Shown here: piece by piece, positions 18,023 to 26,786 of the stretch | Numbering within the stretch: position 1 is the stretch's first letter | Layout: each line of letters opens with the position of its first letter | Assembly (NCBI GenBank): GCA_021107755.1 | Contig: JAIOSF010000009.1 | Location: 1 to 64,000 of the forward strand | Direction: 5' to 3' | DNA: 64,000 nt | From: Arcobacteraceae bacterium | Lineage (GTDB): Bacteria; Campylobacterota; Campylobacteria; Campylobacterales; Arcobacteraceae | The notes under the pieces: generated by a model | The model's database searches: none | What the model saw: the letters and a program-made list of their open reading frames with translations, nothing else | Told to the model about the DNA's origin: nothing | Translations under genes and position numbers: made by a program

Positions 18023-18406
18023 CTATCCTAAAATATGTTTTTCAAGAGTAACTGTGTAAAAAGTCCCTTTAAATACTAGATTTTTATCTACAGTAGCTAC
18101 AACTTCAATAGTTGACTTTTTACCCTGATTTTCTACTAGTTTCCCTTCAAAAATCACAATATCTCCTAACTTTATAGGAGCTAGAAACTTTGTTTCACTT
18201 TTTGCCAAGACAACATTTGGATCATTTACAACAGCCATCGCACAAAAATCAGCTGCACAAAATGTAAAACCACCATGTATCAAACCAACCTCATCTGCTA
18301 CCATAAAATCTTTTGTAATTTGCTCTATTTTTGCATAGTTTTCACTTAATTCTACCACTTTCCCATTGATTGTATTATCAAGTTTTAGATGTGTATTTAA
18401 CTTCAT
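18023..18406 (-). CDS. Hotdog-fold thioesterase family protein
   Basis: A 127-residue single hotdog domain. The conserved GLIHGGFTFCAADFCAM helix region (HGG motif) and the strand pattern FKGTFYTVTLE support the PaaI/YbgC-like thioesterase superfamily, probably acting on acyl-CoA or a related thioester. The substrate is unknown. It overlaps the upstream YkgJ-like gene by 4 nt, so the two form a small operon. It is convergent with the ATP-grasp gene. Confidence 0.82.
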   Translation of the reverse strand: MKLNTHLKLDNTINGKVVELSENYAKIEQITKDFMVADEVGLIHGGFTFCAADFCAMAVVNDPNVVLAKSETKFLAPIKLGDIVIFEGKLVENQGKKSTIEVVATVDKNLVFKGTFYTVTLEKHILG

Positions 18407-19005
18407 GATTTTTCCTTTATTACTTTATTAAGTTTATCAAGTGACTTTATATGTAGATTCATATAGTTATCACTTGAAGCCTTTGTATAGATGTAAAACT
18501 CTATATTATTAATTGTTATTACTTTATCAAAATTTTCTTTATGATTGAATTGTTCTAGATAATGATGTGTATCTAAAAATTTATTTTGATAGTCATGGAG
18601 TGTCTCATTATCAAATGTTTTTTGCACTATCCCATCTACTACAATATCTTGACCAACTTCACTATGAATTGCTGGGCAACTATCATCAATATAGATTTGA
18701 TTATCAAGATTTCCACTTAATGGATAATTTCTACATACATTTGGTCGTTCATCATAAATGATACATTGATGATTTATAATATATGGACAAAAATCTTCTC
18801 CATTTGAAAGTAAAACATTTGCTTTGAGATATCCCAAATCACCAAAAGTAAAAAGGATTGGAAAGTTTTTTGAAACAGATTCAAAATCTTCTAGTAAAAG
18901 CTGAGAAAAGACACTCCCTTCTCTTCCATCACAACATCGAGCAGGACAGCCATCACAAGAACTAAAAGTAAAAGATTTATCCTCAGTAGAAAGAAAAGTT
19001 TTCAT
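18403..19005 (-). CDS. YkgJ-type cysteine-cluster protein
   Basis: A 200-residue protein of the YkgJ/CxxCxxCC zinc- or iron-chelating family. The N-terminal cluster reads CDGCPARCC, followed by Cys in DFCPY, HQCIIYDERP and NVCRNYP, then SCPAI. The RPNVCRNYPL block is characteristic. Function in the cell is not established. No good ribosome-binding site precedes the ATG, and a large palindrome begins 14 bp upstream, so it may depend on transcription from purB through that structure. Confidence 0.83.
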   Translation of the reverse strand: MKTFLSTEDKSFTFSSCDGCPARCCDGREGSVFSQLLLEDFESVSKNFPILFTFGDLGYLKANVLLSNGEDFCPYIINHQCIIYDERPNVCRNYPLSGNLDNQIYIDDSCPAIHSEVGQDIVVDGIVQKTFDNETLHDYQNKFLDTHHYLEQFNHKENFDKVITINNIEFYIYTKASSDNYMNLHIKSLDKLNKVIKEKS

Positions 19006-19018
19006 AAATTAAATACAG

Positions 19019-19122
19019 TTAAAAAGTAAAGAATGGTGCTAATACAAGGCAGAGATTTGAAGATTTACTGTAGTAAATCGAAAATCTCTAACGAAGTAGT
19101 AGTGCCATTATTTACTTTTTAA
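19019..19122. repeat. ~104-bp imperfect palindrome after purB
   Basis: The outer arms 19019-19045 and 19096-19122 are reverse complements over 27 bp with four mismatches. Inner arms containing AGAGATTT and GATTTACT pair around a centre at 19070/19071 with one bulge. The right arm includes the last purB codons (the Lys-Lys and stop). No T-tract follows, so it is not an ordinary terminator; a dispersed REP-like or MITE-like palindromic element is more likely. Confidence 0.75.
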
Positions 19123-20443
19123 ATACTCGCTTGAAGATGTTGTTTACGTTCTTTGTGTAGTATTCAAAGTTAAAACACTCTCTTATTTGCTCTTCACTAA
19201 GTTTACTTCTTAACTCTTCATCTGCAAGTAAGTGTCCAAGATACAAAGACTCACCTTTTTTATTTGTAGTTGGTTTACCTTGTTGTATCTCTTCCCACAC
19301 TTTCATAGCATTTCTTTGAACTATTCTATAGGCATCTTCTCTACTTACACCAGCTTTTGGAAGCTCTAGTAATACTCTTTGAGAAAATACAAGTCCACCA
19401 GTAAGATTCAGATTTCTCATCATATTTTCAGGCATTACTGTAAGATTTGCAATAACACTGTTCATTCTATGTAACATAAAGTCAGTTGTGATAAAAGCAT
19501 CAGGTAACCAAAATCTTTCATTTGAAGAGTGAGAGATATCTCTTTCGTGCCATAATGCAACATTTTCCATAGCAGGTGCTGCAAACGATCTAATAGTTCT
19601 AGCAAGTCCAGTTATATTTTCAGTTAAAATAGGATTTCTTTTGTGTGGCATAGCAGAACTACCTTTTTGCCCTTTAGCAAAAAACTCTTCACACTCATAC
19701 ACTTCTGTTCTTTGTAAGTGTCTCACCTGTACTGCAAACTTTTCTATAGAAGAGGCCATAAGTGCTAATGCAGTTGCAAGTCTAGCATATCTATCTCTAT
19801 GAACCACTTGATTTGAACATGGCTCAGGTTTAAGTCCTAGTTCTTTCATCGCTAACTCTTCAAGCTCTAATGGAGCGTGAGCGAAGTTCCCCATAGCACC
19901 ACTTATTTGACCAACAGAGATAACTTTTAGAGTCTCTTTTAAGTTTTTAAGATGTCTTGCCATCTCATCATACCAAACTGCAAGTGTAAGACCAAAAGTG
20001 ATAGGTTCACCGTGAATTCCGTGGCTTCTTCCTACCATTGGTGTATATTTATGCTCTTTAGCTCTTTTTTTGATAGATTTCATAAGCATTTTCACATCTT
20101 TGATAATGATTTTTAAAGAATCTCTCATTTGTAGAGCGACACCAGTATCAACCGCATCAGAACTCGTCATACCATAGTGAAACCATCTTGATTCTTCACC
20201 TAAAGACTCTGATACACTTGTATTAAAAGCGATTAAATCGTGTTTTGTTACAGCTTCAATCTCTTCAATTCTTTCAACTGAAAATGTAGCATTTTTAACA
20301 ATTTTTTTACAATCTTCATCTGGAATAAGACCTATTTTATTCCACGCTTTTACAGCTGCTTTTTCAACCTCAAGCCATGCTGCATATCTTGCATGTTGAG
20401 TCCAATGTTGAGTCATCTCTTCTCTAGCGTATCTTTCTACCAT
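19112..20443 (-). CDS. purB: Adenylosuccinate lyase
   Basis: A 443-residue enzyme of the fumarase/aspartase superfamily. It cleaves SAICAR and adenylosuccinate, two steps of purine synthesis, releasing fumarate. The signature loop GSSAMPHKRNP near residue 262 carries the catalytic Ser. The substrate His is in GRSHGIHGEP, and TSSDAVDTG matches the third conserved region. It begins MVERYAREEM like other family members. It appears monocistronic or leads the YkgJ/thioesterase pair; its last codons lie inside the palindrome. Confidence 0.96.
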   Translation of the reverse strand: MVERYAREEMTQHWTQHARYAAWLEVEKAAVKAWNKIGLIPDEDCKKIVKNATFSVERIEEIEAVTKHDLIAFNTSVSESLGEESRWFHYGMTSSDAVDTGVALQMRDSLKIIIKDVKMLMKSIKKRAKEHKYTPMVGRSHGIHGEPITFGLTLAVWYDEMARHLKNLKETLKVISVGQISGAMGNFAHAPLELEELAMKELGLKPEPCSNQVVHRDRYARLATALALMASSIEKFAVQVRHLQRTEVYECEEFFAKGQKGSSAMPHKRNPILTENITGLARTIRSFAAPAMENVALWHERDISHSSNERFWLPDAFITTDFMLHRMNSVIANLTVMPENMMRNLNLTGGLVFSQRVLLELPKAGVSREDAYRIVQRNAMKVWEEIQQGKPTTNKKGESLYLGHLLADEELRSKLSEEQIRECFNFEYYTKNVNNIFKRVFKK

Positions 20444-20576
20444 TAACTAATCCTCTTAATCTATTTTTTGTATTTTATCTAAATTTTACTTTTGAATACT
20501 ATATATACAATATTGTAATCATTATAAATTCAAATTGGAGTAAAATAGGGTTATTAGATTATTAAAAGGAGTTATT

Positions 20577-21437
20577 ATGCAAGAATTCATAGAGACATAT
20601 ACAAAAAACAGTACCGATATTGAAAACTTTTTGATAGAAACAATTAGGAATTTAGGACATCTTCAACTGCAAGAACATAATAAATATGATAAATTATTTA
20701 ATACTTTTCCCTCATTAGAATTGATCTATATATGTGAAAAAGAAACATTAACACAATGTTCACCAAATATATACAAAGATAAGGTAAGTGATTCTCAAAA
20801 TGGTATCAATAGAAAATATCTTATGAATAAAATACATTTTAACGAAAATGGAATCTCTGTATCTGCACCTTATATTAGTAGTGCCTCAGGTATGATGTGT
20901 GTCACTGTTGCAAAACTAGAAAAAGACAAAATATATTTTCTAGATTTTAAAATGACACTCCTGCTACAAAGATTAGGTCTAGTGGAGATACATAAACAGT
21001 TTAATATAGTCAATAAATCTTTTTATTTTCTTATCTCTATGGTGATGATTTTATTATCAGTTTTTACACTTGGATATTCATTTTTTGAATTTGTTAATGC
21101 GGTTGTTATTAAAGCACATTTCTCTATAGAGGCAATTTTCAAGCCAATTGTTGCTGTAACCTTAGGATTAGCGATATTTGATCTTGCCAAAACGGTCTTA
21201 GAACAAGAGGTATTTTTCAAAAGTTATTCAAAAAATAGTAAAGCTGAATATAAAGTTCTTACAAAATTTTCAATAACTATTATCATCGCACTTTTAATCG
21301 AATCACTTATGGTAGTATTTAAAATTGCTCTTGATGATTATTCTCAAATGGTAAACGCTGTGTATCTAATAGGTGGCGTTTCTTTTTTAATCATTTCACT
21401 AGGGATATTTATCTATTTAAGTAAAAAAAGTGAGTAA
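20577..21437 (+). CDS. Four-TM protein with N-terminal PDC/Cache-like sensor region
   Basis: A 286-residue protein. Residues ~1-140 are soluble and resemble the PDC/Cache-like sensor domains common in this phylum (LELIYICEKE, GISVSAPYISSASG). Four predicted transmembrane helices follow at about 150-175, 185-205, 228-250 and 262-281. There is no preceding signal anchor, so the first domain is probably cytoplasmic unless processed otherwise. AAAAGGAG precedes the ATG. No output domain is present, so the role is unclear. It is convergent with the response regulator gene 34 bp downstream. Confidence 0.68.
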   Translation: MQEFIETYTKNSTDIENFLIETIRNLGHLQLQEHNKYDKLFNTFPSLELIYICEKETLTQCSPNIYKDKVSDSQNGINRKYLMNKIHFNENGISVSAPYISSASGMMCVTVAKLEKDKIYFLDFKMTLLLQRLGLVEIHKQFNIVNKSFYFLISMVMILLSVFTLGYSFFEFVNAVVIKAHFSIEAIFKPIVAVTLGLAIFDLAKTVLEQEVFFKSYSKNSKAEYKVLTKFSITIIIALLIESLMVVFKIALDDYSQMVNAVYLIGGVSFLIISLGIFIYLSKKSE

Positions 21438-21471
21438 GGTAGTAATTTATATATGGAAAGAGACTAAGCAT

Positions 21472-22143
21472 TTATACTTTTAAGATATAGCCTTCACCTT
21501 TAATAGTTTGTATCTCTAAATCAGGTATTTTTTTTCTTAATCTGAAAAGTAATTGTCTCCTGTTTTCATCATAAGTGCTATACTCGTGCCATACCACTAA
21601 ATCTACATATTCATTGGTGACAACTTGATTTTTATTTTGTATTAATATATGTAAAAATTGTTCCTCTTTTTTTGTTAAGTTTATTGCTTCATTATTTTTG
21701 AGTAAAACCTTATTTTGGATATCATAAATATACCCATTGTTAAGTTCAATTGGTTCTAATTTATTATTAAGACCAAATCGAAAAGAGGCGAGTTTTACTT
21801 CTCGAAGAAGATGTGCATCTAAATATGGTTTTACAATATACCCCGTAAAATTAACGCTAGAAGCATCAGAAAGTGTGTTGTCATCATGATATGATGTTAA
21901 AAATATAACTGGAACATTGAAGTTCTTTTGGATAAGTTTTGCTGTTTCAATTCCGTTGAGTTCACCTTTGATATTGATATCTGCAATGATAATATCAACA
22001 TGATCTTTGAACATCACCTCTAAAGCAGTCTCACTTCTATTTGCTATAGCAACCACATAATATCCAGCCCACTGTAAAGTTCTTTTCATTTTTTGTGCAG
22101 TTAATGTTGTATCTTCTATGATTAATATATTTACCTTTTTCAT
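21472..22143 (-). CDS. Response regulator of the adhesin/HD-GYP locus
   Basis: A 223-residue receiver plus winged-helix regulator. The receiver has IIEDT at its start, Asp in IIADINIKG, the LTSYHD switch Thr/Ser, and Lys in YIVKPY. The DNA-binding domain (~140-223) shows LTKKEEQFLHIL and RQLLFRLRKKIP, ending GEGYIL. It is divergent from the 7TM histidine kinase, its likely partner. Its own promoter carries the same tandem TAACG box as two promoters downstream of the kinase, so autoregulation and control of that locus are inferred. The -10 lies only 6 bp before the ATG, implying a leaderless mRNA. Confidence 0.92.
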   Translation of the reverse strand: MKKVNILIIEDTTLTAQKMKRTLQWAGYYVVAIANRSETALEVMFKDHVDIIIADINIKGELNGIETAKLIQKNFNVPVIFLTSYHDDNTLSDASSVNFTGYIVKPYLDAHLLREVKLASFRFGLNNKLEPIELNNGYIYDIQNKVLLKNNEAINLTKKEEQFLHILIQNKNQVVTNEYVDLVVWHEYSTYDENRRQLLFRLRKKIPDLEIQTIKGEGYILKV

Positions 22144-22149
22144 ACTAGT

Positions 22150-22181
22150 ATTCTATCACTTCTGCGTTATATTTACCGTTA
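22150..22181 (-). promoter_or_regulatory. Tandem TAACG operator and -10, copy 1
   Basis: On the minus strand TAACG occurs at 22181-22177 and 22169-22165 (12-bp period). After 9 nt comes TAGAAT at 22155-22150, then ACTAGT and the regulator's ATG. Spacing matches copies 2 and 3 exactly. Confidence 0.8.
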
Positions 22182-22209
22182 TATTGTAAGAATATCACTT
22201 TTTTTATGT

Positions 22210-22215
22210 TAGAAT
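22210..22215 (+). promoter_or_regulatory. -10 box of the 7TM histidine kinase gene
   Basis: TAGAAT 19 bp before the ATG at 22235, with AAAGAG as ribosome-binding site. The TAACG boxes of the divergent promoter lie about 30-45 bp upstream and could affect both directions. Confidence 0.5.
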
Positions 22216-22234
22216 TTAATTAAAAAAGAGTTTT

Positions 22235-24094
22235 ATGCGTTATATCATTATTTTATTAGTTTCTTTATATGTCAACTTACAAGCAACTATTTTTGTCAAT
22301 ACACAAGATACAATAGAGCTACTCCCCAACTCCAAAATCTATCATGATATAGGCAATCAAGAAACTATAGACACGATTTTACAAAATACTCATAAACTCA
22401 CCTCAAGCAATAAAAATGCCATAGATTATTGTAACTTACAACCAGAGGGAGTATGGATAAAATTTCAGCTTCACAATCCAACAAATAAAACTATACAAAA
22501 GATTTTAAAAATAGACAATTTCTCTACAGAAAGAATTGATTTATATAAAGTTTCAAATAACAAAGTATTATCAAAAAAAACAACAGGTATTTATCATCTT
22601 GAAAAATTTCATGGTCTTGTTACACTTAATATTCCAATTGATATCAAAGCAAATAGTTATGAGATGTATTATTTGAATGTAAAAAATGAAAAACTCTCAC
22701 TATGGTTCAAGCCAGAGCTTTATGAGCCAAAAGTATTTTATAAAGAAGATACTTTTTGTCAAATTATATGGGCACTTTTTTTTGGCGGTATTTTTTCTCT
22801 TATTTTGTATAATGTTTTTTTATTTATCTTTACAAAAGACAAAATCTATCTCTATTATTTCTTATACTTAATCGCAACTTTACTGCAAGGTCAATTCTCA
22901 ATATACCCAAAACTCTATTTTTTTCCTATGGAAGATATTGAGTTTGTGAAAAAAAGCTTATCTTTTAATGTTTTTTATGTCAATGTTTTTGTGACTTTTA
23001 CAATGACTTTATTTATAAGAAAGTTTTTAGATACTACTCTTTATCCTAAGATTGACTTTAGTTTGAAGTTTCTTATTTTTATTATTCCTGTGTATTATGT
23101 TTTACAACTATTTCATATTTTTACCATTCCACAAGTCGTACTTTTTCAGTTTCTTACTCCTTACTATTTTTTATGGATAGGTTTTTATGCTTTATACAAG
23201 AAAAACCCTCAAGCAAAATTTTTCTTATTAGGATGGAGTTTTGCTCTTTTAGCATGGTTATCTCTATTTTTTAAATTTTTAGGACTATTACCTGAACAGT
23301 ATGTATTTACTTATACCTTTGAAACTCTCATTATGACAGAAGTTATTTTATTTGCTATATTTTTAGCATATCGCATTAAAACATTAGAAAAGAAAAAAAA
23401 CAATTTAACAAAATCACTTTTAATACAACAACAAAATGAATCTATGCGCTTAGAAAAAATCGTAAATAAAAGAACCCAAGAGTTAAACAGCGAATTAAAA
23501 CAAAATGCACTCTTACTAAAAGAGTTACATCATCGTGTGAAAAACAACATGCAATTTATCACTTCACTGTATGCACTTAAACTCAATGATAATAACGATG
23601 AACTTATTCAAGAAAAACTCCATGATGTGGAGAGAAAAATTCACGCCATGAGTATAGTTCATCAGATGCTTTACAATCAAAAAGATATTGTAAATATTGA
23701 TGCCAAAGAGTATTTTGAAAAAGTTTTACAAAACATAAAAAACAGTTTTGAACTTGAAAATATCACATTTGAACTTGATATAAACTCTCTTCTTGACACA
23801 GAAGAGGCTATATATTGTGGTCTTATTGTCAATGAACTGGTTACCAATGCTATCAAACATGCTTTTGATTCAAGGGGAGGAGTTATAAAAATCTCACTCA
23901 ATAGTGTTGATAATGGGACACTATTAGAAGTTTCAGACAATGGTATTGGGAAAAGTCATAACACAGAAGCAAGCTTTGGTGAGATGATGATTGAATCACT
24001 TGCAACTGACCAGCTAGATGGAAATCTTCAAGTAGTAGTTGATCATGGAACACACATCTCTTTATGGTTTAAAAACAAAATACAAAAAAAGTAA
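22235..24094 (+). CDS. 7TM-DISM sensor histidine kinase (HisKA_2 type)
   Basis: A 619-residue membrane kinase. A signal peptide (~1-18) is followed by a periplasmic 7TMR-DISM extracellular domain (~25-175, with the WIKFQLHNPT block). Seven transmembrane segments follow at ~180-385, then a coiled stretch. The HisKA_2 dimerisation motif LLKELHHRVKNNMQ lies near residue 430. The ATPase domain has GLIVNELVTNAIKHAF (N box) and VSDNGIGK (G1). It probably binds an extracellular ligand, perhaps a carbohydrate, and phosphorylates the divergent response regulator. Its stop codon overlaps the first TAACG box of the next promoter. Confidence 0.92.
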   Translation: MRYIIILLVSLYVNLQATIFVNTQDTIELLPNSKIYHDIGNQETIDTILQNTHKLTSSNKNAIDYCNLQPEGVWIKFQLHNPTNKTIQKILKIDNFSTERIDLYKVSNNKVLSKKTTGIYHLEKFHGLVTLNIPIDIKANSYEMYYLNVKNEKLSLWFKPELYEPKVFYKEDTFCQIIWALFFGGIFSLILYNVFLFIFTKDKIYLYYFLYLIATLLQGQFSIYPKLYFFPMEDIEFVKKSLSFNVFYVNVFVTFTMTLFIRKFLDTTLYPKIDFSLKFLIFIIPVYYVLQLFHIFTIPQVVLFQFLTPYYFLWIGFYALYKKNPQAKFFLLGWSFALLAWLSLFFKFLGLLPEQYVFTYTFETLIMTEVILFAIFLAYRIKTLEKKKNNLTKSLLIQQQNESMRLEKIVNKRTQELNSELKQNALLLKELHHRVKNNMQFITSLYALKLNDNNDELIQEKLHDVERKIHAMSIVHQMLYNQKDIVNIDAKEYFEKVLQNIKNSFELENITFELDINSLLDTEEAIYCGLIVNELVTNAIKHAFDSRGGVIKISLNSVDNGTLLEVSDNGIGKSHNTEASFGEMMIESLATDQLDGNLQVVVDHGTHISLWFKNKIQKK

Positions 24095-24153
24095 CGGTAA
24101 AAATAACGCAAGCTTAATATAATACTTAAAAATAAAAAAGAGATTCCTCTCTT
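24092..24153 (+). promoter_or_regulatory. Tandem TAACG operator, -10 and leader hairpin, copy 2
   Basis: TAACG at 24092-24096 and 24104-24108 (12-bp period), 9 nt, then TATAAT at 24118-24123. The leader carries a 6-bp hairpin, AAGAGA / TCTCTT with loop TTCC, at 24138-24153. The segment resembles copy 3 over about 75 bp up to the start codon. Confidence 0.8.
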
Positions 24154-24173
24154 CTTAATTCAAGGTTCATATT

Positions 24174-25364
24174 ATGAAACAACTTTTTATGACTGAGATT
24201 TGTAATATAAATGTTCAATGCATATATTTTTTGTTAATATTTTTGATTATCATAATTTTACTTCTAATCATTTATTATAAAAAGAATTTTAAAAAAATTT
24301 TTACTAAAAATACTAAAGAGATTGAATCATTAATTCAATCTTATAGTAAAAATGTTATTGCTTCTAAAACCGACACAAAAGGTATTATTACTTATACGAG
24401 TGAAGCTTTTGAAAAAATCTCTGGTTACACAAAAAAGGAACTCTTAGGAAAACCTCATAGTATCGTCAGACACCCAGATATGAGTAAAGAAGACTTTAAA
24501 AATATGTGGTCAACTATACAAAAAGGTCATACTTGGCAAGGTGAAGTTAAAAATAAAAAGAAAAATGGGGAGTATTATTATGTCAAAGCAACTATCTCTC
24601 CTATTTTTAATGAAGAAAATGAAATCATAGGATACAGTGCAATAAGGGAAGATATTACTCAACACAAAAAAATTGAAGAATTGAACAAACAGTTAGCTAC
24701 TTATAAAAAACACTTAGAAGATAGAGTTAAAAAAGCAACCTCTCATATTGAAGAATTAATAATAGAAATTGAAGATACTCAAAAAGAAGTTATATTTACT
24801 ATGGGAGCTATAGGAGAAAGAAGAAGTGAAGAGACAGGTTTACATGTAAAAAGGGTGGCTGAATACTCAAAACTTCTTGCTCTATATTATGGATTAGATG
24901 AAAAAGAGGCAGAAATGTTAAGACAAGCCAGTCCAATGCATGATATAGGGAAAGTGGGGATTGCGGATTCTATTTTAAATAAACCAGGATTTTTTACTCA
25001 AAAAGAGCATGCAATAATGCAAGAACATACTACTTTAGGCTATAACATGATTAAGTCATCCAAAAGGCCAATACTTCAAACTGCTGCCATTGTTGCACAT
25101 GAACATCACGAAAGATGGGATGGAAGTGGTTACCCAAATGGATTAAAAGGTGAAGGGATTCATATTTATGGAAGAATTACAGCTGTTGCTGATGTTTTTG
25201 ATGCTTTAGGAAGTGATAGAATTTATAAAAAAGCGTGGGAAGATGAAAAAATATTTCAACTCTTTATGGAGGAGAAGGGAAAGCAATTTGATCCTGTGTT
25301 AGTTGATATCTTCTTTGAACATATAGATGAGTTTTTAGATATTCGAAACAAACTCCAAGACTAA
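24174..25364 (+). CDS. PAS and HD-GYP domain protein, probable c-di-GMP phosphodiesterase
   Basis: A 396-residue inner-membrane protein. One N-terminal transmembrane helix (~15-36) is followed by a PAS domain of aerotaxis type (~55-165; FEKISGYTKKELLGKPHSIVRHPDM). A coiled coil comes at ~165-205, then an HD-GYP domain (~200-390). The metal-binding HDIGK, the EHHERWDGSGYP signature and VADVFDAL are intact, so c-di-GMP hydrolysis is likely active. PAS suggests redox or oxygen sensing. It lies under the second TAACG promoter, so it belongs to the local two-component regulon. Confidence 0.92.
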   Translation: MKQLFMTEICNINVQCIYFLLIFLIIIILLLIIYYKKNFKKIFTKNTKEIESLIQSYSKNVIASKTDTKGIITYTSEAFEKISGYTKKELLGKPHSIVRHPDMSKEDFKNMWSTIQKGHTWQGEVKNKKKNGEYYYVKATISPIFNEENEIIGYSAIREDITQHKKIEELNKQLATYKKHLEDRVKKATSHIEELIIEIEDTQKEVIFTMGAIGERRSEETGLHVKRVAEYSKLLALYYGLDEKEAEMLRQASPMHDIGKVGIADSILNKPGFFTQKEHAIMQEHTTLGYNMIKSSKRPILQTAAIVAHEHHERWDGSGYPNGLKGEGIHIYGRITAVADVFDALGSDRIYKKAWEDEKIFQLFMEEKGKQFDPVLVDIFFEHIDEFLDIRNKLQD

Positions 25365-25385
25365 AATATATGAAAAGAAAAAATA

Positions 25386-25417
25386 TAACACCAAATATAA
25401 CGCAAGCTAAATATAAT
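25386..25417 (+). promoter_or_regulatory. Tandem TAACG operator and -10, copy 3
   Basis: TAACA at 25386-25390 and TAACG at 25398-25402 (12-bp period), then 9 nt to TATAAT at 25412-25417, as in copies 1 and 2. The leader again contains an AGAAG / CTTCT hairpin ahead of AAAGGA and the ATG at 25471. Confidence 0.8.
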
Positions 25418-25470
25418 ACTTGAATAAGACAAAAGAAGAACTTCTCTTCTGTTTATTAAAGGATTATGTT

Positions 25471-26715
25471 ATGAAATTAACAAATAAATACTTACTCACT
25501 TTGAGTTTTTTCTTTATCCCTTTTTCCATAAGCTTTGGAGAAACTTTAGAGAATAATCTTTATTCTCTTAATTCTAAAGATAATGGTTCAGAGGTAAGAG
25601 TATTTGGTGTGGGGGAAAAAAGCAATGATAAAACCTACTCAGGACTTGGAATTGAGTACAAAGATGACCAAAGCCAAGCAGGGTTAGAGAATGGAGATGA
25701 ATATCAAAAACTCTACGGTGTCTATAAATATGCGCTTCCACAAAGTTTTTATATCAAAGGTGGACTTGGGTATTTAAAAAAAGAGGTACTCTTTGGGGCA
25801 GATAATATTGATATTAAGCAATACACACTGGGAACCTCTGTTGGTTGGGGAGATGATAAAAACTACAACATAGAACTTGGATATGTGGGAAATAAACTGC
25901 GTGATGCGTATGAAGCCAATGGTTATACCAACACTGCTTACATTGAAGCTTTGGGTCAATATGAACTTGAATTTACCAAAGATTGGGGAACTCTTGAAGC
26001 CATGCTCACATACCAAAACTCACATGTTTATCATAACAACTATTCAGGTCTGATTGCCCAAGGGGCATATTATCCCATAGAAGATATACGAACTTTTGTA
26101 CAATATAACGATGCTTTACAAACCGATGAAAACGATTATCGCATCACACTGGGAGTAAAATATGCCTTTGCTTCAAAAACTTGGTCCCCCATATTAACTG
26201 CTCAAGCGAATACTTCAAACTCTGTGTCATATGGCATTGTTTATGATGAAGATATTGAAAATGATCCGTTAAGTAACCGAGACTTCTTTGAAAGCCAAGT
26301 AAGTACTACCACTTTTAAAGCACAAGAGTTGGCTTCCAATGAGTTCAATCAACGATTAAATAAGAGTCTCAATCCTAGACAAAAACCAAATGTAGAACCA
26401 AGTAATTCTGCTCCTACAGGAGAGAGTTTCACCGTCAGTGCAGGATGGACCAAAAGTGTTACTGTAGACTTAAGTTCACACATCCATGATGCTGATGGCG
26501 ACGCACTTACAATAAATATTGTGGGAAAAAGACATATTGGTGGTCTTCCTTACACCATTACTGTGACGAAGTCAGGCACCAATGTAACAGTAGCTTACCC
26601 TACAAGCGTAGGATTACCTACTTATGAAACTTTTCAGGTTATGTATACCGTCAGTGATGGGGAAAATACAAGTGAAGTCTATACTATGACAATTGCACAT
26701 CTAAAATTGTCATAA
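25471..26715 (+). CDS. Outer-membrane beta-barrel protein with C-terminal Ig/cadherin-like domain
   Basis: A 414-residue exported protein. A signal peptide (~1-25, ending ISFGE) precedes an N-terminal beta-barrel-like region (~30-240) with repeated amphipathic strands. A linker (~245-305) leads to a C-terminal Ig-like domain whose SSHIHDADGDALT motif is typical of cadherin-like/VCBS-type repeats. ATG 25471 follows AAAGGA; a TTG in frame at 25420 lies at the predicted transcription start and is unlikely. Barrel first, exported domain last is the order of inverse autotransporters. It is controlled by TAACG copy 3 and may be co-transcribed with the next gene. Confidence 0.75.
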   Translation: MKLTNKYLLTLSFFFIPFSISFGETLENNLYSLNSKDNGSEVRVFGVGEKSNDKTYSGLGIEYKDDQSQAGLENGDEYQKLYGVYKYALPQSFYIKGGLGYLKKEVLFGADNIDIKQYTLGTSVGWGDDKNYNIELGYVGNKLRDAYEANGYTNTAYIEALGQYELEFTKDWGTLEAMLTYQNSHVYHNNYSGLIAQGAYYPIEDIRTFVQYNDALQTDENDYRITLGVKYAFASKTWSPILTAQANTSNSVSYGIVYDEDIENDPLSNRDFFESQVSTTTFKAQELASNEFNQRLNKSLNPRQKPNVEPSNSAPTGESFTVSAGWTKSVTVDLSSHIHDADGDALTINIVGKRHIGGLPYTITVTKSGTNVTVAYPTSVGLPTYETFQVMYTVSDGENTSEVYTMTIAHLKLS

Positions 26716-26786
26716 GAAGTCGCTGAATTTGTAATTTTTGATATATGACTTGTAGAAATTGGTTTAATAATAAAAAAGGTTAGATT

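Noticed and set aside
19019-19122. Rho-independent terminator for purB
   Set aside because: The structure is far larger than a terminator, has a weak AT-rich centre, and no T-run follows the stem on the minus strand.
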